From Spirochaetaceae bacterium (GTDB taxonomy: Bacteria > Spirochaetota > Spirochaetia > Treponematales > Breznakiellaceae), in contig JAITJI010000093.1 in NCBI GenBank assembly GCA_031279015.1, positions 1 through 36,157 of the forward strand: a stretch of 36,157 nucleotides of DNA, read 5' to 3'. A program made the translations under genes and the position numbers. Below are positions 24,154 through 33,008 of the stretch, piece by piece. Under the pieces are notes generated by a model. It had not been told where the DNA came from. It was given only the letters and a program-made list of their open reading frames with translations, and ran no database searches. Within the stretch, counting starts at the first letter, position 1; each line of letters starts with the position of its first letter.

Positions 24154-25080
24154 TCAATCGATATATTCGATGGGAAATACCGCCTGGTCCCGGGACAACA
24201 CCGTAGACGGGAAGATCTCCCGGGCCTCCTTCAAAAGCTGCTTCAGATTGAATTCGGTGTACCGGGGACTGTAGTGGATCAGGGCCAGTTTCTTTACCTG
24301 AGCGGCCAGGGCTATCCGGGCAGCCTGTTCGGCGGTCATGTGTTTCTTCTCCCGGGCGCTCTCCAGGAGTTCCCGCTCAAACATTCCCTCGCAGACAAAA
24401 AGATCGGACCCTGCAACCTCCCGGGCAATCTCCGGAAAGGCCAGGGTATCGGTGACAAAGGAGAATTTCCGCCCTGACCGGGCCGGTCCCAGAACCTGCT
24501 CTGGCCGTACCTGAAGGCCATCGGCGGCCGCCACGGTTTCCCCGGACTGAAGCCGGGACCAGAGAGGCCCCCGGGGCACCCCCAGAGCCTCCGCCCTTTC
24601 CGGGTGAAATTCCCCGGGACGGCTGTCCTCCTCCAGGGTATAGCCCATACAGGGCTTGGTATGCCGCAGGGGAAATGCCCGGACATGGAAATCTTCCCCC
24701 TGGTACACCACCCCCGGTTCGGCGATCTCCTTCACCACGATTTCGTAGTTGATGTACATATCAAGCACCCGGCGGCTTGACTCGATGTACTCGGCGATCC
24801 GGGGGGGGCCGATGATGTAGAGGGGATCGTCCCGGTCCACCTGGGAGGAGAGCATGAGGAGCCCGGGGATCCCCGTAACGTGATCCGCATGGGTGTGGCT
24901 CACAAAAATGACGGATATCTTCTTCCACCGGAGGTTGAGTTTCCGCAGGGACACCTGAGTCCCCTCGCCGCCGTCAAAAAGGAAAAGTTCCCCCTCCCGC
25001 CGGAGCAGGACCGAGGTGAGAAAGCGGCTGGGCAGGGGCATCATACCCCCGCAGCCAAGGATAAAAGCTTCAAGGTTCAT
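24154..25080 (-). CDS. rnz: Ribonuclease Z
   Basis: Trims the 3' ends of tRNA precursors. It is a metallo-beta-lactamase-fold protein of 308 residues, the usual length of bacterial RNase Z. The zinc motif is SHTHADHV (His62, His64, Asp66, His67), with further ligand regions FPLRHTKPCMGYTLE and LIHYSPRY. The family N-terminus FILGCGGMMPLPSRFLTS fixes the start at ATG 25080. A longer frame upstream is not family-like. There is no ribosome site, but TATACT lies eight bases before the ATG, so the message is probably leaderless. Confidence 0.94.
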   Translation of the reverse strand: MNLEAFILGCGGMMPLPSRFLTSVLLRREGELFLFDGGEGTQVSLRKLNLRWKKISVIFVSHTHADHVTGIPGLLMLSSQVDRDDPLYIIGPPRIAEYIESSRRVLDMYINYEIVVKEIAEPGVVYQGEDFHVRAFPLRHTKPCMGYTLEEDSRPGEFHPERAEALGVPRGPLWSRLQSGETVAAADGLQVRPEQVLGPARSGRKFSFVTDTLAFPEIAREVAGSDLFVCEGMFERELLESAREKKHMTAEQAARIALAAQVKKLALIHYSPRYTEFNLKQLLKEAREIFPSTVLSRDQAVFPIEYID

Positions 25081-25088
25081 CGGAAGAC

Positions 25089-25117
25089 AGTATACCGGAA
25101 AGGGGGCTTTGATTCCA
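25089..25117 (-). promoter_or_regulatory. Predicted rnz promoter (leaderless type)
   Basis: On the minus strand TGGAAT (25112-25117), a 17-base spacer and TATACT (25089-25094) end eight bases before ATG 25080. The same hexamers and spacing occur before the Nif3-like gene at 34682. Confidence 0.5.
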
Positions 25118-25187
25118 GTACGGGAAGGAAAATCCACAAGGGGGATCTCCTCCAGGCCGATGGCGCTTATGTTTTTTTGCAGGCCGC

Positions 25188-25216
25188 TTCACAAGCGGGG
25201 AAACAGGCAGTATAAT
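25188..25216 (+). promoter_or_regulatory. Promoter of the araC-family gene with palindromic sites
   Basis: TTCACA (25188-25193), a 17-base spacer and a perfect TATAAT (25211-25216) lie about 95 bases before ATG 25309. The -35 box sits within an inverted repeat, CCGCTT-CAC-AAGCGG (25184-25198). AAGCGG returns at 25236-25241 and CCGCTT at 25271-25276 in the leader. These may be operator sites for autoregulation or form a hairpin in the transcript. The interval 25081-25308 holds no gene I can support. Confidence 0.65.
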
Positions 25217-25308
25217 TGAAACAGTTTTTGTTTGGAAGCGGCTGTCGGGCAATTTACAGGAAACCATATACCGCTTGCTCTGGCAGGGGGTAGAGACACG
25301 CGGAAAAA

Positions 25309-26394
25309 ATGACTAAAAAACATCAGGATCTGCTCAACTCTTTTCTACCCCTCACCAGGGAAGAAAAGCTCTACCGCCGGCTCTACCGGGAAAACCCCGA
25401 ACTGTACGCAAAGCCGACGCGCAGCTGGAATGAAATAGTAGAACGGTACAGTAAAAAGAAGCTCCCTTCCGACGCTCCGACACAGATAAAGGAGATACTT
25501 TCCCGGGATGATTGTTTTCCGGAAAAGGATCTTTCCGTAACAGTTATCAGGCATGTGCGCTACACCCCTCCATTTCTCCACTACCATTCGTTTATCAAAA
25601 TTCTCTATGCAATGCGGGGGAGCTGTGTTCATATTAACGATGGGTATACCATTACAATAAAAGAAGGAGATTTCTGCATAGTACCCCCCTATATGGTTAA
25701 CACCACCTTTGCATATCATGATGAGGATATCATTTTCAACATCCTTCTTTCATACGATACTTTCTCTACTGATTTCATGGGTCTGCTCACGGAACATGAT
25801 ACCATATCAGATTTTTTTTGGCAAATCATGTACCATAAAAGAAACAGCCAGCTGCTTGTTTTTCAGAATATAGGCGATAATATTCTTGATGAGATAATTT
25901 TGGATATAGTCGGTGAGGTGTTGTATGACAAGAAACCGAATAATATGCTGCTAAAAGGTTACATCATGTTGTTCTTTGGCAATGTACTGAAGAATCACAC
26001 GGAAAACGCCATCGTGTATCACAATATAAAGAAACGTCATAAATATATTGGAGATATTTTATCATATATCAACGAAAATATCTCCAGCGTTACCCTGTCA
26101 ACGCTTGCCGACAGGTTTCAATTTAGCAACGGGTACATAAGCCGCCTGCTGCGAAAAGAAACAGGTTTAAGTTTTAACCAGCTATTAATGGAAGCGCGCC
26201 TCAGAATAGCATCGGAAATGCTCGCCAATTCAAATTTGAATATCAGTGAAATCATTGATGCCATCGGCTATTTGGAACCAAGTAGGTTTTACAAGAATTT
26301 TAAGAAAAAATACAAAATGACGCCTCTCTCTTACCGTAAAGGCAAAACCTTTTCTCTGCCGTCATTGCCGCCCCCAGGTCATAAAAAGCCATAG
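25309..26394 (+). CDS. AraC-family transcriptional regulator with cupin sensor domain
   Basis: A DNA-binding regulator of 361 residues. A short N-terminal helical region leads to a cupin-type sensor domain (about 80-140; YTPPFLHYHSFIKILYAMRG, then IKEGDFCIVPPYM) and a middle helical linker. The C-terminal AraC domain has two helix-turn-helix units (about 255-350; LSTLADRFQFSNGYISRLL, then ISEIIDAIGYLEPSRFYKNF, ending KYKMTPLSYRK). It lies just upstream of, and on the same strand as, an LplABC-type sugar importer and probably controls it. The start at 25309 has only a weak ribosome site. The gene looks clearly AT-richer than its neighbours, a hint of separate origin. Confidence 0.9.
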   Translation: MTKKHQDLLNSFLPLTREEKLYRRLYRENPELYAKPTRSWNEIVERYSKKKLPSDAPTQIKEILSRDDCFPEKDLSVTVIRHVRYTPPFLHYHSFIKILYAMRGSCVHINDGYTITIKEGDFCIVPPYMVNTTFAYHDEDIIFNILLSYDTFSTDFMGLLTEHDTISDFFWQIMYHKRNSQLLVFQNIGDNILDEIILDIVGEVLYDKKPNNMLLKGYIMLFFGNVLKNHTENAIVYHNIKKRHKYIGDILSYINENISSVTLSTLADRFQFSNGYISRLLRKETGLSFNQLLMEARLRIASEMLANSNLNISEIIDAIGYLEPSRFYKNFKKKYKMTPLSYRKGKTFSLPSLPPPGHKKP

Positions 26395-26462
26395 CTTACA
26401 GACATTTTCTTTTAAGGCCATATAGAATAAAATATAACAGAACTATAAGACATTCCGGCTGA

Positions 26463-26500
26463 TGGAAATTTCTAAACTGAAGTGGAATTTCTAAGCTGAA
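26463..26500 (+). promoter_or_regulatory. Tandem direct repeat, candidate AraC-type operator
   Basis: TGGAAATTTCTAAACTGAA (26463-26481) is followed by a near copy, TGGAATTTCTAAGCTGAA (26483-26500), at a 20-base repeat distance, about two helical turns. AraC-type regulators often bind such tandem half-sites. The repeat ends 30 bases before the importer's first start codon. A possible -10 box (TATAAG, 26444-26449) lies upstream, so the sites may act within the leader or overlap a promoter I cannot identify. Confidence 0.5.
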
Positions 26501-26530
26501 AATGTTTCCATAAGAACACAGGAGGATGAC

Positions 26531-28156
26531 ATGAAAACATTGATAGAAAGGATGCTGGTTGTTTGTTTTGTGCTGGTCTTACCGGTTTCCGCGGTATATG
26601 CCGGCGGAAAGAGCCAGGGAACCCAATCCGGCGCATCCCCGTCCGGGCTGACAGATGTGACATTTGTCAGAAGTTCGGATGATACTATGGAAATTAATAT
26701 CTTTTCAAAGATCCCTGAGACTTTTGAAGACAACCGCTGGTCAAAACTGTACGCTGACAATCTTAATTATGCCGTCAAGTATCTGTGGATTTCCAAAGGA
26801 TCTGAACAGTATACCCAGAAATTCAACGCCGCTATAGCAACAGGGGAACTGCCGGATATCGTTCAGGTTAATAAGATTCAGCTTAAACAACTTGTTGACG
26901 CGGATCTGATAATTGATATCAAGCCTTATTTTGATCGGTACGCCAGCGATCTGCTGAAGAGCATGATCGCCCAGGCGGGGGATCGTGCAGTGCAGGCGGC
27001 CACTATAAACGGCGTCCAGTACGGCGTGCCCCTGGTAGACTGCGATCTTGAGACGGCGGCCATGCTCTGGATAAGACAGGATTGGCTTGAAAAAACCGGT
27101 AAAACGGCGCCTGCCACATTGGACGAACTTGAAAGCATGATCCTTGAGTTTAACAGGATCGCCGGAAGCGGAGCCATAGGACTCAATGTTCAGAAAGATA
27201 TATGGAACGATATCTTCGGCCTTGGCGGAATGTTCCAGGCATACGGCGCTTACCCACTCTTCTGGGTAAAAACCGGTGCGCAGCTGGGGTATGGTTCGGT
27301 TCAGCCTGAGATGAAAGAAGCCCTTGCAAGGGCCGCACAATGGTATAAGAAGGGCATTATAGACAGGGAATTCCTGGTAAAGGACGGAACAAAAGCCTCG
27401 GAAGGCAGCGTCTCCGGAAAAAACGGCGTCTTCTACGGAACCCACGCCAACTCTCTCTGGCCTTTGCAGGATAACATAAACAATGAAGCAAATGCAGACT
27501 GGCTCCCCTACCCCGTTCCGGCGCTGCAGAAAGGCGGCAGCGTAAAGCCGGGCCTGCGTATGCTTACATCAAACTGGTATGCGGTGAGCAGGAACTGCAA
27601 ACATCCTGAAGCGCTTATCAAGATGCTGAACCTTTATGTGGACAAAGTTTTTGATGAAAAAAACCAGGAGTACGCGTACTATGCAAACCCGGGTAACGGC
27701 CTTGAAGGGGTCTGGAGGCTCTCACCGGTTTTCATGAACAGCGCCAACAAGAACCAGGTGACAGCCACAAATATCGTCAAGCCCCTTGAGGATCATAACC
27801 CGGGCAATCTCTGGGGTGAGCAGTTGAGTATGTACGAATACAGCCAGAAAGCGGTGGACGGCGACAGGGGCCTCTGGGGATGGAACCGGGTTTTCGGCGC
27901 CAACGGATCGCAGCAGCTCTTGATGAAATATCAAAAAGCGGGTAATTTTGTATACGATGAATTCTTCGGGCCTCCCACGCCCACAATGGCTGAACGGAAA
28001 ACAACGCTGGACGCGATGCTGTCCGAAGCTTTCATCAAGATCATTACAGGTGAAGCTGATATTTCAAGTTTTGATACAACCGTCGCACAATGGGAATCCT
28101 CAGGCGGTGCGGCAATGACAAAAGAGATCAACGCGTGGTACGCTTTGTCAAAGTAA
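26531..28156 (+). CDS. ABC sugar importer substrate-binding protein (LplA-like)
   Basis: An exported solute-binding protein of 541 residues, the size of the LplA/oligosaccharide-binding group. A signal peptide (VVCFVLVLPVSAVYA) is followed by AGGKSQ, a mature end often seen in treponemal binding proteins. There is no lipobox Cys. Family-type stretches include NAAIATGELPDIVQVNKIQL, VQYGVPLVDCDLETAAMLWI and RQDWLEKTGKTAPATLDELE. Aromatic residues are plentiful in the middle, as expected for sugar binding. AGGAGG lies just before ATG 26531. It is the first gene of a three-gene importer unit. A di- or oligosaccharide ligand is likely; its identity is unknown. Confidence 0.9.
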   Translation: MKTLIERMLVVCFVLVLPVSAVYAGGKSQGTQSGASPSGLTDVTFVRSSDDTMEINIFSKIPETFEDNRWSKLYADNLNYAVKYLWISKGSEQYTQKFNAAIATGELPDIVQVNKIQLKQLVDADLIIDIKPYFDRYASDLLKSMIAQAGDRAVQAATINGVQYGVPLVDCDLETAAMLWIRQDWLEKTGKTAPATLDELESMILEFNRIAGSGAIGLNVQKDIWNDIFGLGGMFQAYGAYPLFWVKTGAQLGYGSVQPEMKEALARAAQWYKKGIIDREFLVKDGTKASEGSVSGKNGVFYGTHANSLWPLQDNINNEANADWLPYPVPALQKGGSVKPGLRMLTSNWYAVSRNCKHPEALIKMLNLYVDKVFDEKNQEYAYYANPGNGLEGVWRLSPVFMNSANKNQVTATNIVKPLEDHNPGNLWGEQLSMYEYSQKAVDGDRGLWGWNRVFGANGSQQLLMKYQKAGNFVYDEFFGPPTPTMAERKTTLDAMLSEAFIKIITGEADISSFDTTVAQWESSGGAAMTKEINAWYALSK

Positions 28157-28186
28157 CCAGCGGAGGCGGTTTTCCCGGAGGCAGGT

Positions 28187-29101
28187 GTGGGTAAGAAAAG
28201 AAGGTTAGGCAGATTACGAATGGAATTGCCGCTTCACCTTATGCTGCTTCCGGGAATCATTCTTGTTTTTATTTTTTCCTATATCCCCATGAGCGGGATT
28301 ATCATAGCGTTTCAGAAATTCATTCCCAGCAGGGGAATGTTCGGAAAACAACTCTGGATAGGGTTAGACAACTTTCGTTTTGTCCTAAGCCTTCCTGGTT
28401 TTACCCGTTCGGTAATCAACACCGTTATTATCGCTTTTTTCAAAATTGCACTTGGAATGATAGTACCGGTTTTTTTCGCTATACTGTTGAACGAGATGGC
28501 CCATAAATGGCTTAAGCGGGTTATCCAGACAATTATCTATATGCCTTATTTTCTCTCCTGGGTTGTCCTTGGGGGAATCTTTATTGACACCCTCTCACCC
28601 ACCAGCGGGATAGTTAATAATTTCCTGGCCGCCTTTGGCGTTGAACCGGTTTTTTTCCTTGGAAGTAATAAATATTTCCGTTCCACCCTGATCCTGACCC
28701 ACATCTGGAAAGAATTCGGGTATGGAACCATCGTTTACCTTGCGGCCATTATCGGCATTGACCCGGCCCTGTACGAGGCGGCTATTATTGACGGCGCCAA
28801 CCGGATACAGCAAACCATGCATGTTACCCTTGCGGGCCTGCGGATGACAGTTGTACTCATGGCTGTTCTCAGCCTTGGCAATGTGCTTAACGCCGGCTTT
28901 GATCAAGTGTACAATCTCTACAGTCCCATTGTTTATGAGACCGGAGATATTATCGATACCTTTGTATACAGACTCGGTCTTCTTGATGCCCAATACGGGG
29001 CGGCAACGGCTGTCGGGCTATTTAAGTCTCTGGTATCATTTGTTTTTATCTCCGTTTCATATTTTGCAGCCTACAAATTTGCAGATTACCGTATTTTTTA
29101 G
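28187..29101 (+). CDS. ABC sugar importer permease (LplB-like)
   Basis: An inner-membrane permease of 304 residues with six predicted helices. The ATPase-contact loop reads YEAAIIDGANRIQQTMHVTL, the EAA motif of MalF/LplB-type permeases, and the N-terminal RMELPLHLMLLPGIILVF is typical of the LplB group. The start is GTG 28187, six bases after GGAGG. It lies 30 bases after the binding-protein gene and 12 bases before the second permease. Confidence 0.93.
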   Translation: MGKKRRLGRLRMELPLHLMLLPGIILVFIFSYIPMSGIIIAFQKFIPSRGMFGKQLWIGLDNFRFVLSLPGFTRSVINTVIIAFFKIALGMIVPVFFAILLNEMAHKWLKRVIQTIIYMPYFLSWVVLGGIFIDTLSPTSGIVNNFLAAFGVEPVFFLGSNKYFRSTLILTHIWKEFGYGTIVYLAAIIGIDPALYEAAIIDGANRIQQTMHVTLAGLRMTVVLMAVLSLGNVLNAGFDQVYNLYSPIVYETGDIIDTFVYRLGLLDAQYGAATAVGLFKSLVSFVFISVSYFAAYKFADYRIF

Positions 29102-29113
29102 GAGGATACAGGT

Positions 29114-29995
29114 TTGCCTGCCCAGACAAAAAGCAGAAAAGTATTTCTTATCTGCAACAATATTTTCCTTTGCCTCATCGCTTTTCTGTGTCTCCTTCCA
29201 CTGCTCAACATTCTTGCCATCTCCTTTTCTTCCAGTTCCAGAGCTGCGTCAGGCGCGGTAAAACTCTGGCCCCTGGGGTTTAACCTGACGTCATACACCT
29301 ATGTCTTTCAGCGGGATGCTTTTTGGCGGGCCCTGATCCGGTCATTTCAGCGGGTTGCCCTTGGGGTTTCAATAAACATGTTTCTTACCATCATAACAGG
29401 TTATCCGCTTTCCAGAGAGGCACGATCCTTCAGACTGCGGACTGTTTATGTCTGGTTCTTTTTTATTACCATGCTTTTTTCAGGAGGCCTTATCCCCGGC
29501 TACCTTTTGATTCAAAATTTAAAACTTATGAATTCAATTTGGGCGCTGGTACTTCCCGGCGCGGTTCCGGTATTTAACATGATCCTGATGCTGAATTTTT
29601 TCAGGCAGATCCCCCGTGAGCTTGAGGAGGCTTCACTTATAGACGGTGCGAGCTACTGGTCTACCCTGTGGCGCATCTACGTTCCCGTATCCATGCCGGC
29701 CGTGGCAACACTTACGTTATTTGCCGTTGTCGGTCACTGGAACAGTTGGTTTGACGGACTCATTTTTTCAAACTTTCCCGAGAAATACCCGCTGCAATCG
29801 TATCTACAGACCATTGTCATACAACCGGATATTTCCCTTTTGGGCGGAGACGAATGGATGCACCTGCGGGATGTTTCTGACCGCACGATACGCTGCGCCC
29901 AGATCTTTATGGGTATCTTGCCCGTTCTCTGCGTTTACCCTTTCCTGCAGAGATATTTTGTAAAAGGCATTGTGGTAGGTTCTGTTAAGGGGTAA
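29114..29995 (+). CDS. ABC sugar importer permease (LplC-like)
   Basis: The second permease, 293 residues with six predicted helices; its EAA loop reads LEEASLIDGASYWSTLWRIY. The start is TTG 29114, eight bases after GGAGG. No ATP-binding subunit follows, which is usual for Lpl-type importers that share a MsmX-like ATPase encoded elsewhere. After the stop, 29996-30239 holds a short GC-rich hairpin (CCCGG...CCGGG) without a T-run and no gene I can support. Confidence 0.93.
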   Translation: MPAQTKSRKVFLICNNIFLCLIAFLCLLPLLNILAISFSSSSRAASGAVKLWPLGFNLTSYTYVFQRDAFWRALIRSFQRVALGVSINMFLTIITGYPLSREARSFRLRTVYVWFFFITMLFSGGLIPGYLLIQNLKLMNSIWALVLPGAVPVFNMILMLNFFRQIPRELEEASLIDGASYWSTLWRIYVPVSMPAVATLTLFAVVGHWNSWFDGLIFSNFPEKYPLQSYLQTIVIQPDISLLGGDEWMHLRDVSDRTIRCAQIFMGILPVLCVYPFLQRYFVKGIVVGSVKG

Positions 29996-30239
29996 CGCCT
30001 TTCACATGAACCCGGACAGCCCGGGCGTCACCGTCCTGATGCCAATATGCCGTTTTCCCGTCTTTCGTCTTATACAGACAGCGGCGATTCCTAACTCCTG
30101 TTGAATACCGGAGAGAAACGGATGTGATGCCGCCTCACAGATGGTAAGGTTATCCGCTTTATCAAAAAATTAAAAAAAATCGTGTTGATCAATGCGCTAT
30201 GCCAATTCTATCCGTATATATTGCACACAGGAGGTTTCT

Positions 30240-31379
30240 ATGATAGACGGAGGCATAAAACATCTGATGAACAGGGTCTTTCAGGGTATACGCCTTATCC
30301 TGGGGATATGCTGTCTCTATGGATGTGACGCGTTTCAGGAATTGGATTCCGGTTCTACCCCGGCGGATAAGACGGAAAACCTGACCATCCTTACCTGGAA
30401 TATACAGGCCCTCTTCGATGGCGTTGAGGAGGGGAATGAATATGATGAGTACCTCACAAAAACAGGGTGGTCCGATGAAAAGTATCAGGCCCGGCTGACG
30501 GTTATTGCCCGGGAAATAGATCGTATTACCGATGGTCCCCCGGACATCATAGGATTTCAGGAAGTGGAAAACGGAGAGATAGTACGGATGCTGGCGGAGG
30601 AGTTATCAAAGCATGGCTATAATTGGACTTTTTTTGCCAGGAATTCGGGGGCTTCGCTGGGAATAGGGGTACTAAGCCGGTTCCCTCTTACAAAGACAAT
30701 AGCCCACTCGATTTTTAACAACTCCGAAGCCGCCCCAAGACCGGTACTGGAGTTGTGGATGAATCCGGGAGACAGGGATTTGGTCCTCTTTGTCTGTCAC
30801 TGGAAGTCAAAGCTGGGAGGAGATGACGCCACAGAGGATCTGCGCAGAGCTTCTGCCCGGGTACTCATGCGGCGGATTAGGGAAATAGAGGAAGAAAAAC
30901 CGGAAACGCCGGTCATCATCATGGGGGACTTAAATGAAAACCACGATGAATTCTACCGCCGGGCGGGACGGGTTATAAGCGCCCTGTTGCCGGATGATCC
31001 AAAGGCGGCGGAACTTGCAGCTTCTGCCGGGAACAGCGCCGGGACCGGGGGAGGGTACCGGCAGGATTTTCTGCTGATAAGCCGGCAAAAGCCACCGGTA
31101 ACCGAATACTTCGATTCGGAAACGGAGATCTTCTATTCTCCCTGGGGGAATGAACTGCAGCAGGGATCTTATAATTACAAAAACGAATGGGAAACTATCG
31201 ATCATTTCCTGCTTAGCAGCGAACTCTTCGATCAACAGGGCTGGGATTTTCATTCCGGACGGGTAATCAACCAGGAGCCCTTTATCAGCGCCTACGGGCT
31301 TCCCAATGCCTACAATCCGCGGACCGGAAACGGACTGAGCGATCATCTACCCCTTGTCCTAAAACTTGTCCGGCATTAG
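30240..31379 (+). CDS. Endonuclease/exonuclease/phosphatase-fold lipoprotein
   Basis: A protein of 379 residues with a signal segment ending in LYGC, a usable lipobox, so probably membrane-anchored and facing outward. The EEP fold is complete: LTWNIQ, GFQEVEN with the metal-binding Glu, LVLFVCHWKSKLGG, MGDLNE, ETIDHFLLS and the final SDHLPLVL with the catalytic Asp-His. This superfamily includes secreted DNases, sphingomyelinases and sugar-phosphate or inositol phosphatases, and I cannot choose between them. An in-frame start at 30192 would add 16 residues, but AGGAGG lies seven bases before ATG 30240. It faces the HDOD gene tail to tail. Confidence 0.9.
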   Translation: MIDGGIKHLMNRVFQGIRLILGICCLYGCDAFQELDSGSTPADKTENLTILTWNIQALFDGVEEGNEYDEYLTKTGWSDEKYQARLTVIAREIDRITDGPPDIIGFQEVENGEIVRMLAEELSKHGYNWTFFARNSGASLGIGVLSRFPLTKTIAHSIFNNSEAAPRPVLELWMNPGDRDLVLFVCHWKSKLGGDDATEDLRRASARVLMRRIREIEEEKPETPVIIMGDLNENHDEFYRRAGRVISALLPDDPKAAELAASAGNSAGTGGGYRQDFLLISRQKPPVTEYFDSETEIFYSPWGNELQQGSYNYKNEWETIDHFLLSSELFDQQGWDFHSGRVINQEPFISAYGLPNAYNPRTGNGLSDHLPLVLKLVRH

Positions 31380-31410
31380 AGATGAGCCCGGAACCTGCAT
31401 CTGCTGTGTT

Positions 31411-31468
31411 CCGGAGCCTGCGGGAACGCCTTAAATCGTCAGCAAGTCCCGGTGCCTGCGGGAACGCC
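31411..31468. repeat. Two copies of a 20-base repeat between convergent genes
   Basis: CCGGAGCCTGCGGGAACGCC (31411-31430) recurs with one change, CCGGTGCCTGCGGGAACGCC, at 31449-31468, 38 bases apart. A shorter relative, CCGGAACCTGC, starts at 31388. The first part forms a 7-base-pair hairpin (CCGGAAC 31388-31394 with GTTCCGG 31408-31414). The last part forms another (GGAACG 31461-31466 with CGTTCC 31477-31482) reaching the stop codon of the HDOD gene. This may be a two-way terminator-like region, although it lacks a T-run. Confidence 0.7.
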
Positions 31469-31481
31469 GGAATCTTCGTTC

Positions 31482-32978
31482 CTACCTTTGGTTTTCCCGC
31501 CTGAATCCTACCGCAAACTGTTCAAGGAGGGTGTCGACATGCTTCTTTGATGCAATGCCGAAGCCTTCCAGCACCATGCTGTCAAACTGATCCCAGGAAA
31601 CATTACCGTTCTCATACTCGCAGAACATATTTGCAAGGTATACCGTTTCCGTCAAATTCCGGTGCTTGGGAAGCGCCCCCTGGGGATCATGATGAAAGCG
31701 TATGGCGCAGACCAGAGCTTCGGGAAAATTCCATCTTTCGGCAATAAGGGCGCCAATTTCGGCGTGGTTCATACCCGCCGCAAGGTCCTCAAAGGTGGAT
31801 GCCGGCAGGTTCTTTTCGGTACAGAATTCCCTAATCTTGACCAACAGATCGGGATGAATATTGGAAAAGATTATCTTCCCCATATCATGGAGAATGCCGC
31901 CCACATAGGCATCATCCAAAAGCACGTTATCTCTCTTGAAATTCTTGATAAGGTTGTAGGCATAAAAAGCGGTTTTATAAGAGTGCTCCCATAAGACTTT
32001 TTTGTCCAGGGTATCGTCCCCCAAAAGTTTTTGGGTCCCATAGGAGTAAAGCAGGTTCTTAATACCCCGGATACCAACCATCTTTACCGCTTCAAATATG
32101 CTGTCCACTTTTTTGGCGAGCATGTATTGGGCGGAGTTGACTATCTTGAGTAAATCCGCCGTAAGGGCAGGGTCCATGGATATTTGCCGGGCAATGCCGG
32201 ACATATCTGACCTCGGGTCGCCAATAAGATTCTGCACCAGGAGAATGTTTTCCGGGAATTGAGGCAGGGAATTCACATTGTTTACTATGGTTTCCGCAAG
32301 GATGGACAGATTTTCAACCCTGGTTTTTTCCAGAGGAATAATAATCCGGGCTATAGTTTCCTTATTGGTCCCCAGAATATCAAAACAGTCCTCATCAAGC
32401 CCCATTTTTTTCAGCATCAGCACCAGAATAACCAGCCCAAGCCCCGCCCCTTCGGAATCATCCAGAACCTGGGACAGGGCGTCTTCCAGGTTGTTATACT
32501 GCCGGGATCGGGCCAGTTTATCATGAATCCGGATCAATTCAGTCTTGGTAACCACCACATTATTGCGGACCTCAATAAAAATGATGTTCCTTTTGTTCTG
32601 CAGTATCAACTTGATATACAAGCCTTGTTCTTTCTGGAGCTGCAAATAATGGCCGATATTACCGAGGGTATCTGCCTTAAAAGAGGCCATACCCTGCTTG
32701 TAATCCGCGGGATTGGTCAGATCAAGCCCTTGTTCCCCAAAATACACCCGTTTTGTGTTGGCTTTTTTCGCATTTACCGCCAATTCCTGCACACAGTACA
32801 CAATATAATCCTTCAGTTTTTCCTGATGCACCAGTCTGAGAAAAACTTCCAGAACCTGTTCTATGTAAACCTCAATCTCGTGAGGAAGCGTGAAAGTAGT
32901 TATTGTCAGCGGAATTCCGGATTGAACAGCCCGTTTTACCTTGGACTCATCAACCACCAGATCCTGCACAGCCGCCAT
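31482..32978 (-). CDS. GHKL ATPase-like and HDOD domain fusion protein
   Basis: A cytoplasmic protein of 498 residues. The N-terminal part (about 30-218) has the layout of a histidine-kinase-type ATPase domain: an N-box-like QELAVNAKKAN (Glu65, Asn69) and a G2-like SEGAGLGLVILVLMLKKMG (175 on). The G1 box that should read DxGxG is replaced by IEVRNNVVV, so ATP binding is doubtful. No phospho-acceptor His is seen. The C-terminal part (from about 235) is a HDOD domain with SLPQFPENILLVQNLI, DPALTADLLKIVNSAQY and an HD-like ILHDMGK. HDOD proteins act in signalling and motility control. AGGAAGG before ATG 32978 fixes the start. Confidence 0.88.
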   Translation of the reverse strand: MAAVQDLVVDESKVKRAVQSGIPLTITTFTLPHEIEVYIEQVLEVFLRLVHQEKLKDYIVYCVQELAVNAKKANTKRVYFGEQGLDLTNPADYKQGMASFKADTLGNIGHYLQLQKEQGLYIKLILQNKRNIIFIEVRNNVVVTKTELIRIHDKLARSRQYNNLEDALSQVLDDSEGAGLGLVILVLMLKKMGLDEDCFDILGTNKETIARIIIPLEKTRVENLSILAETIVNNVNSLPQFPENILLVQNLIGDPRSDMSGIARQISMDPALTADLLKIVNSAQYMLAKKVDSIFEAVKMVGIRGIKNLLYSYGTQKLLGDDTLDKKVLWEHSYKTAFYAYNLIKNFKRDNVLLDDAYVGGILHDMGKIIFSNIHPDLLVKIREFCTEKNLPASTFEDLAAGMNHAEIGALIAERWNFPEALVCAIRFHHDPQGALPKHRNLTETVYLANMFCEYENGNVSWDQFDSMVLEGFGIASKKHVDTLLEQFAVGFRRENQR

Positions 32979-33008
32979 GGCTACCCTTCCTGATTTCTTT
33001 ACTTTTTT

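Noticed and set aside
30001-30040. A rho-independent terminator after the sugar importer
   Set aside because: A short GC hairpin is present but lacks a following T-run.
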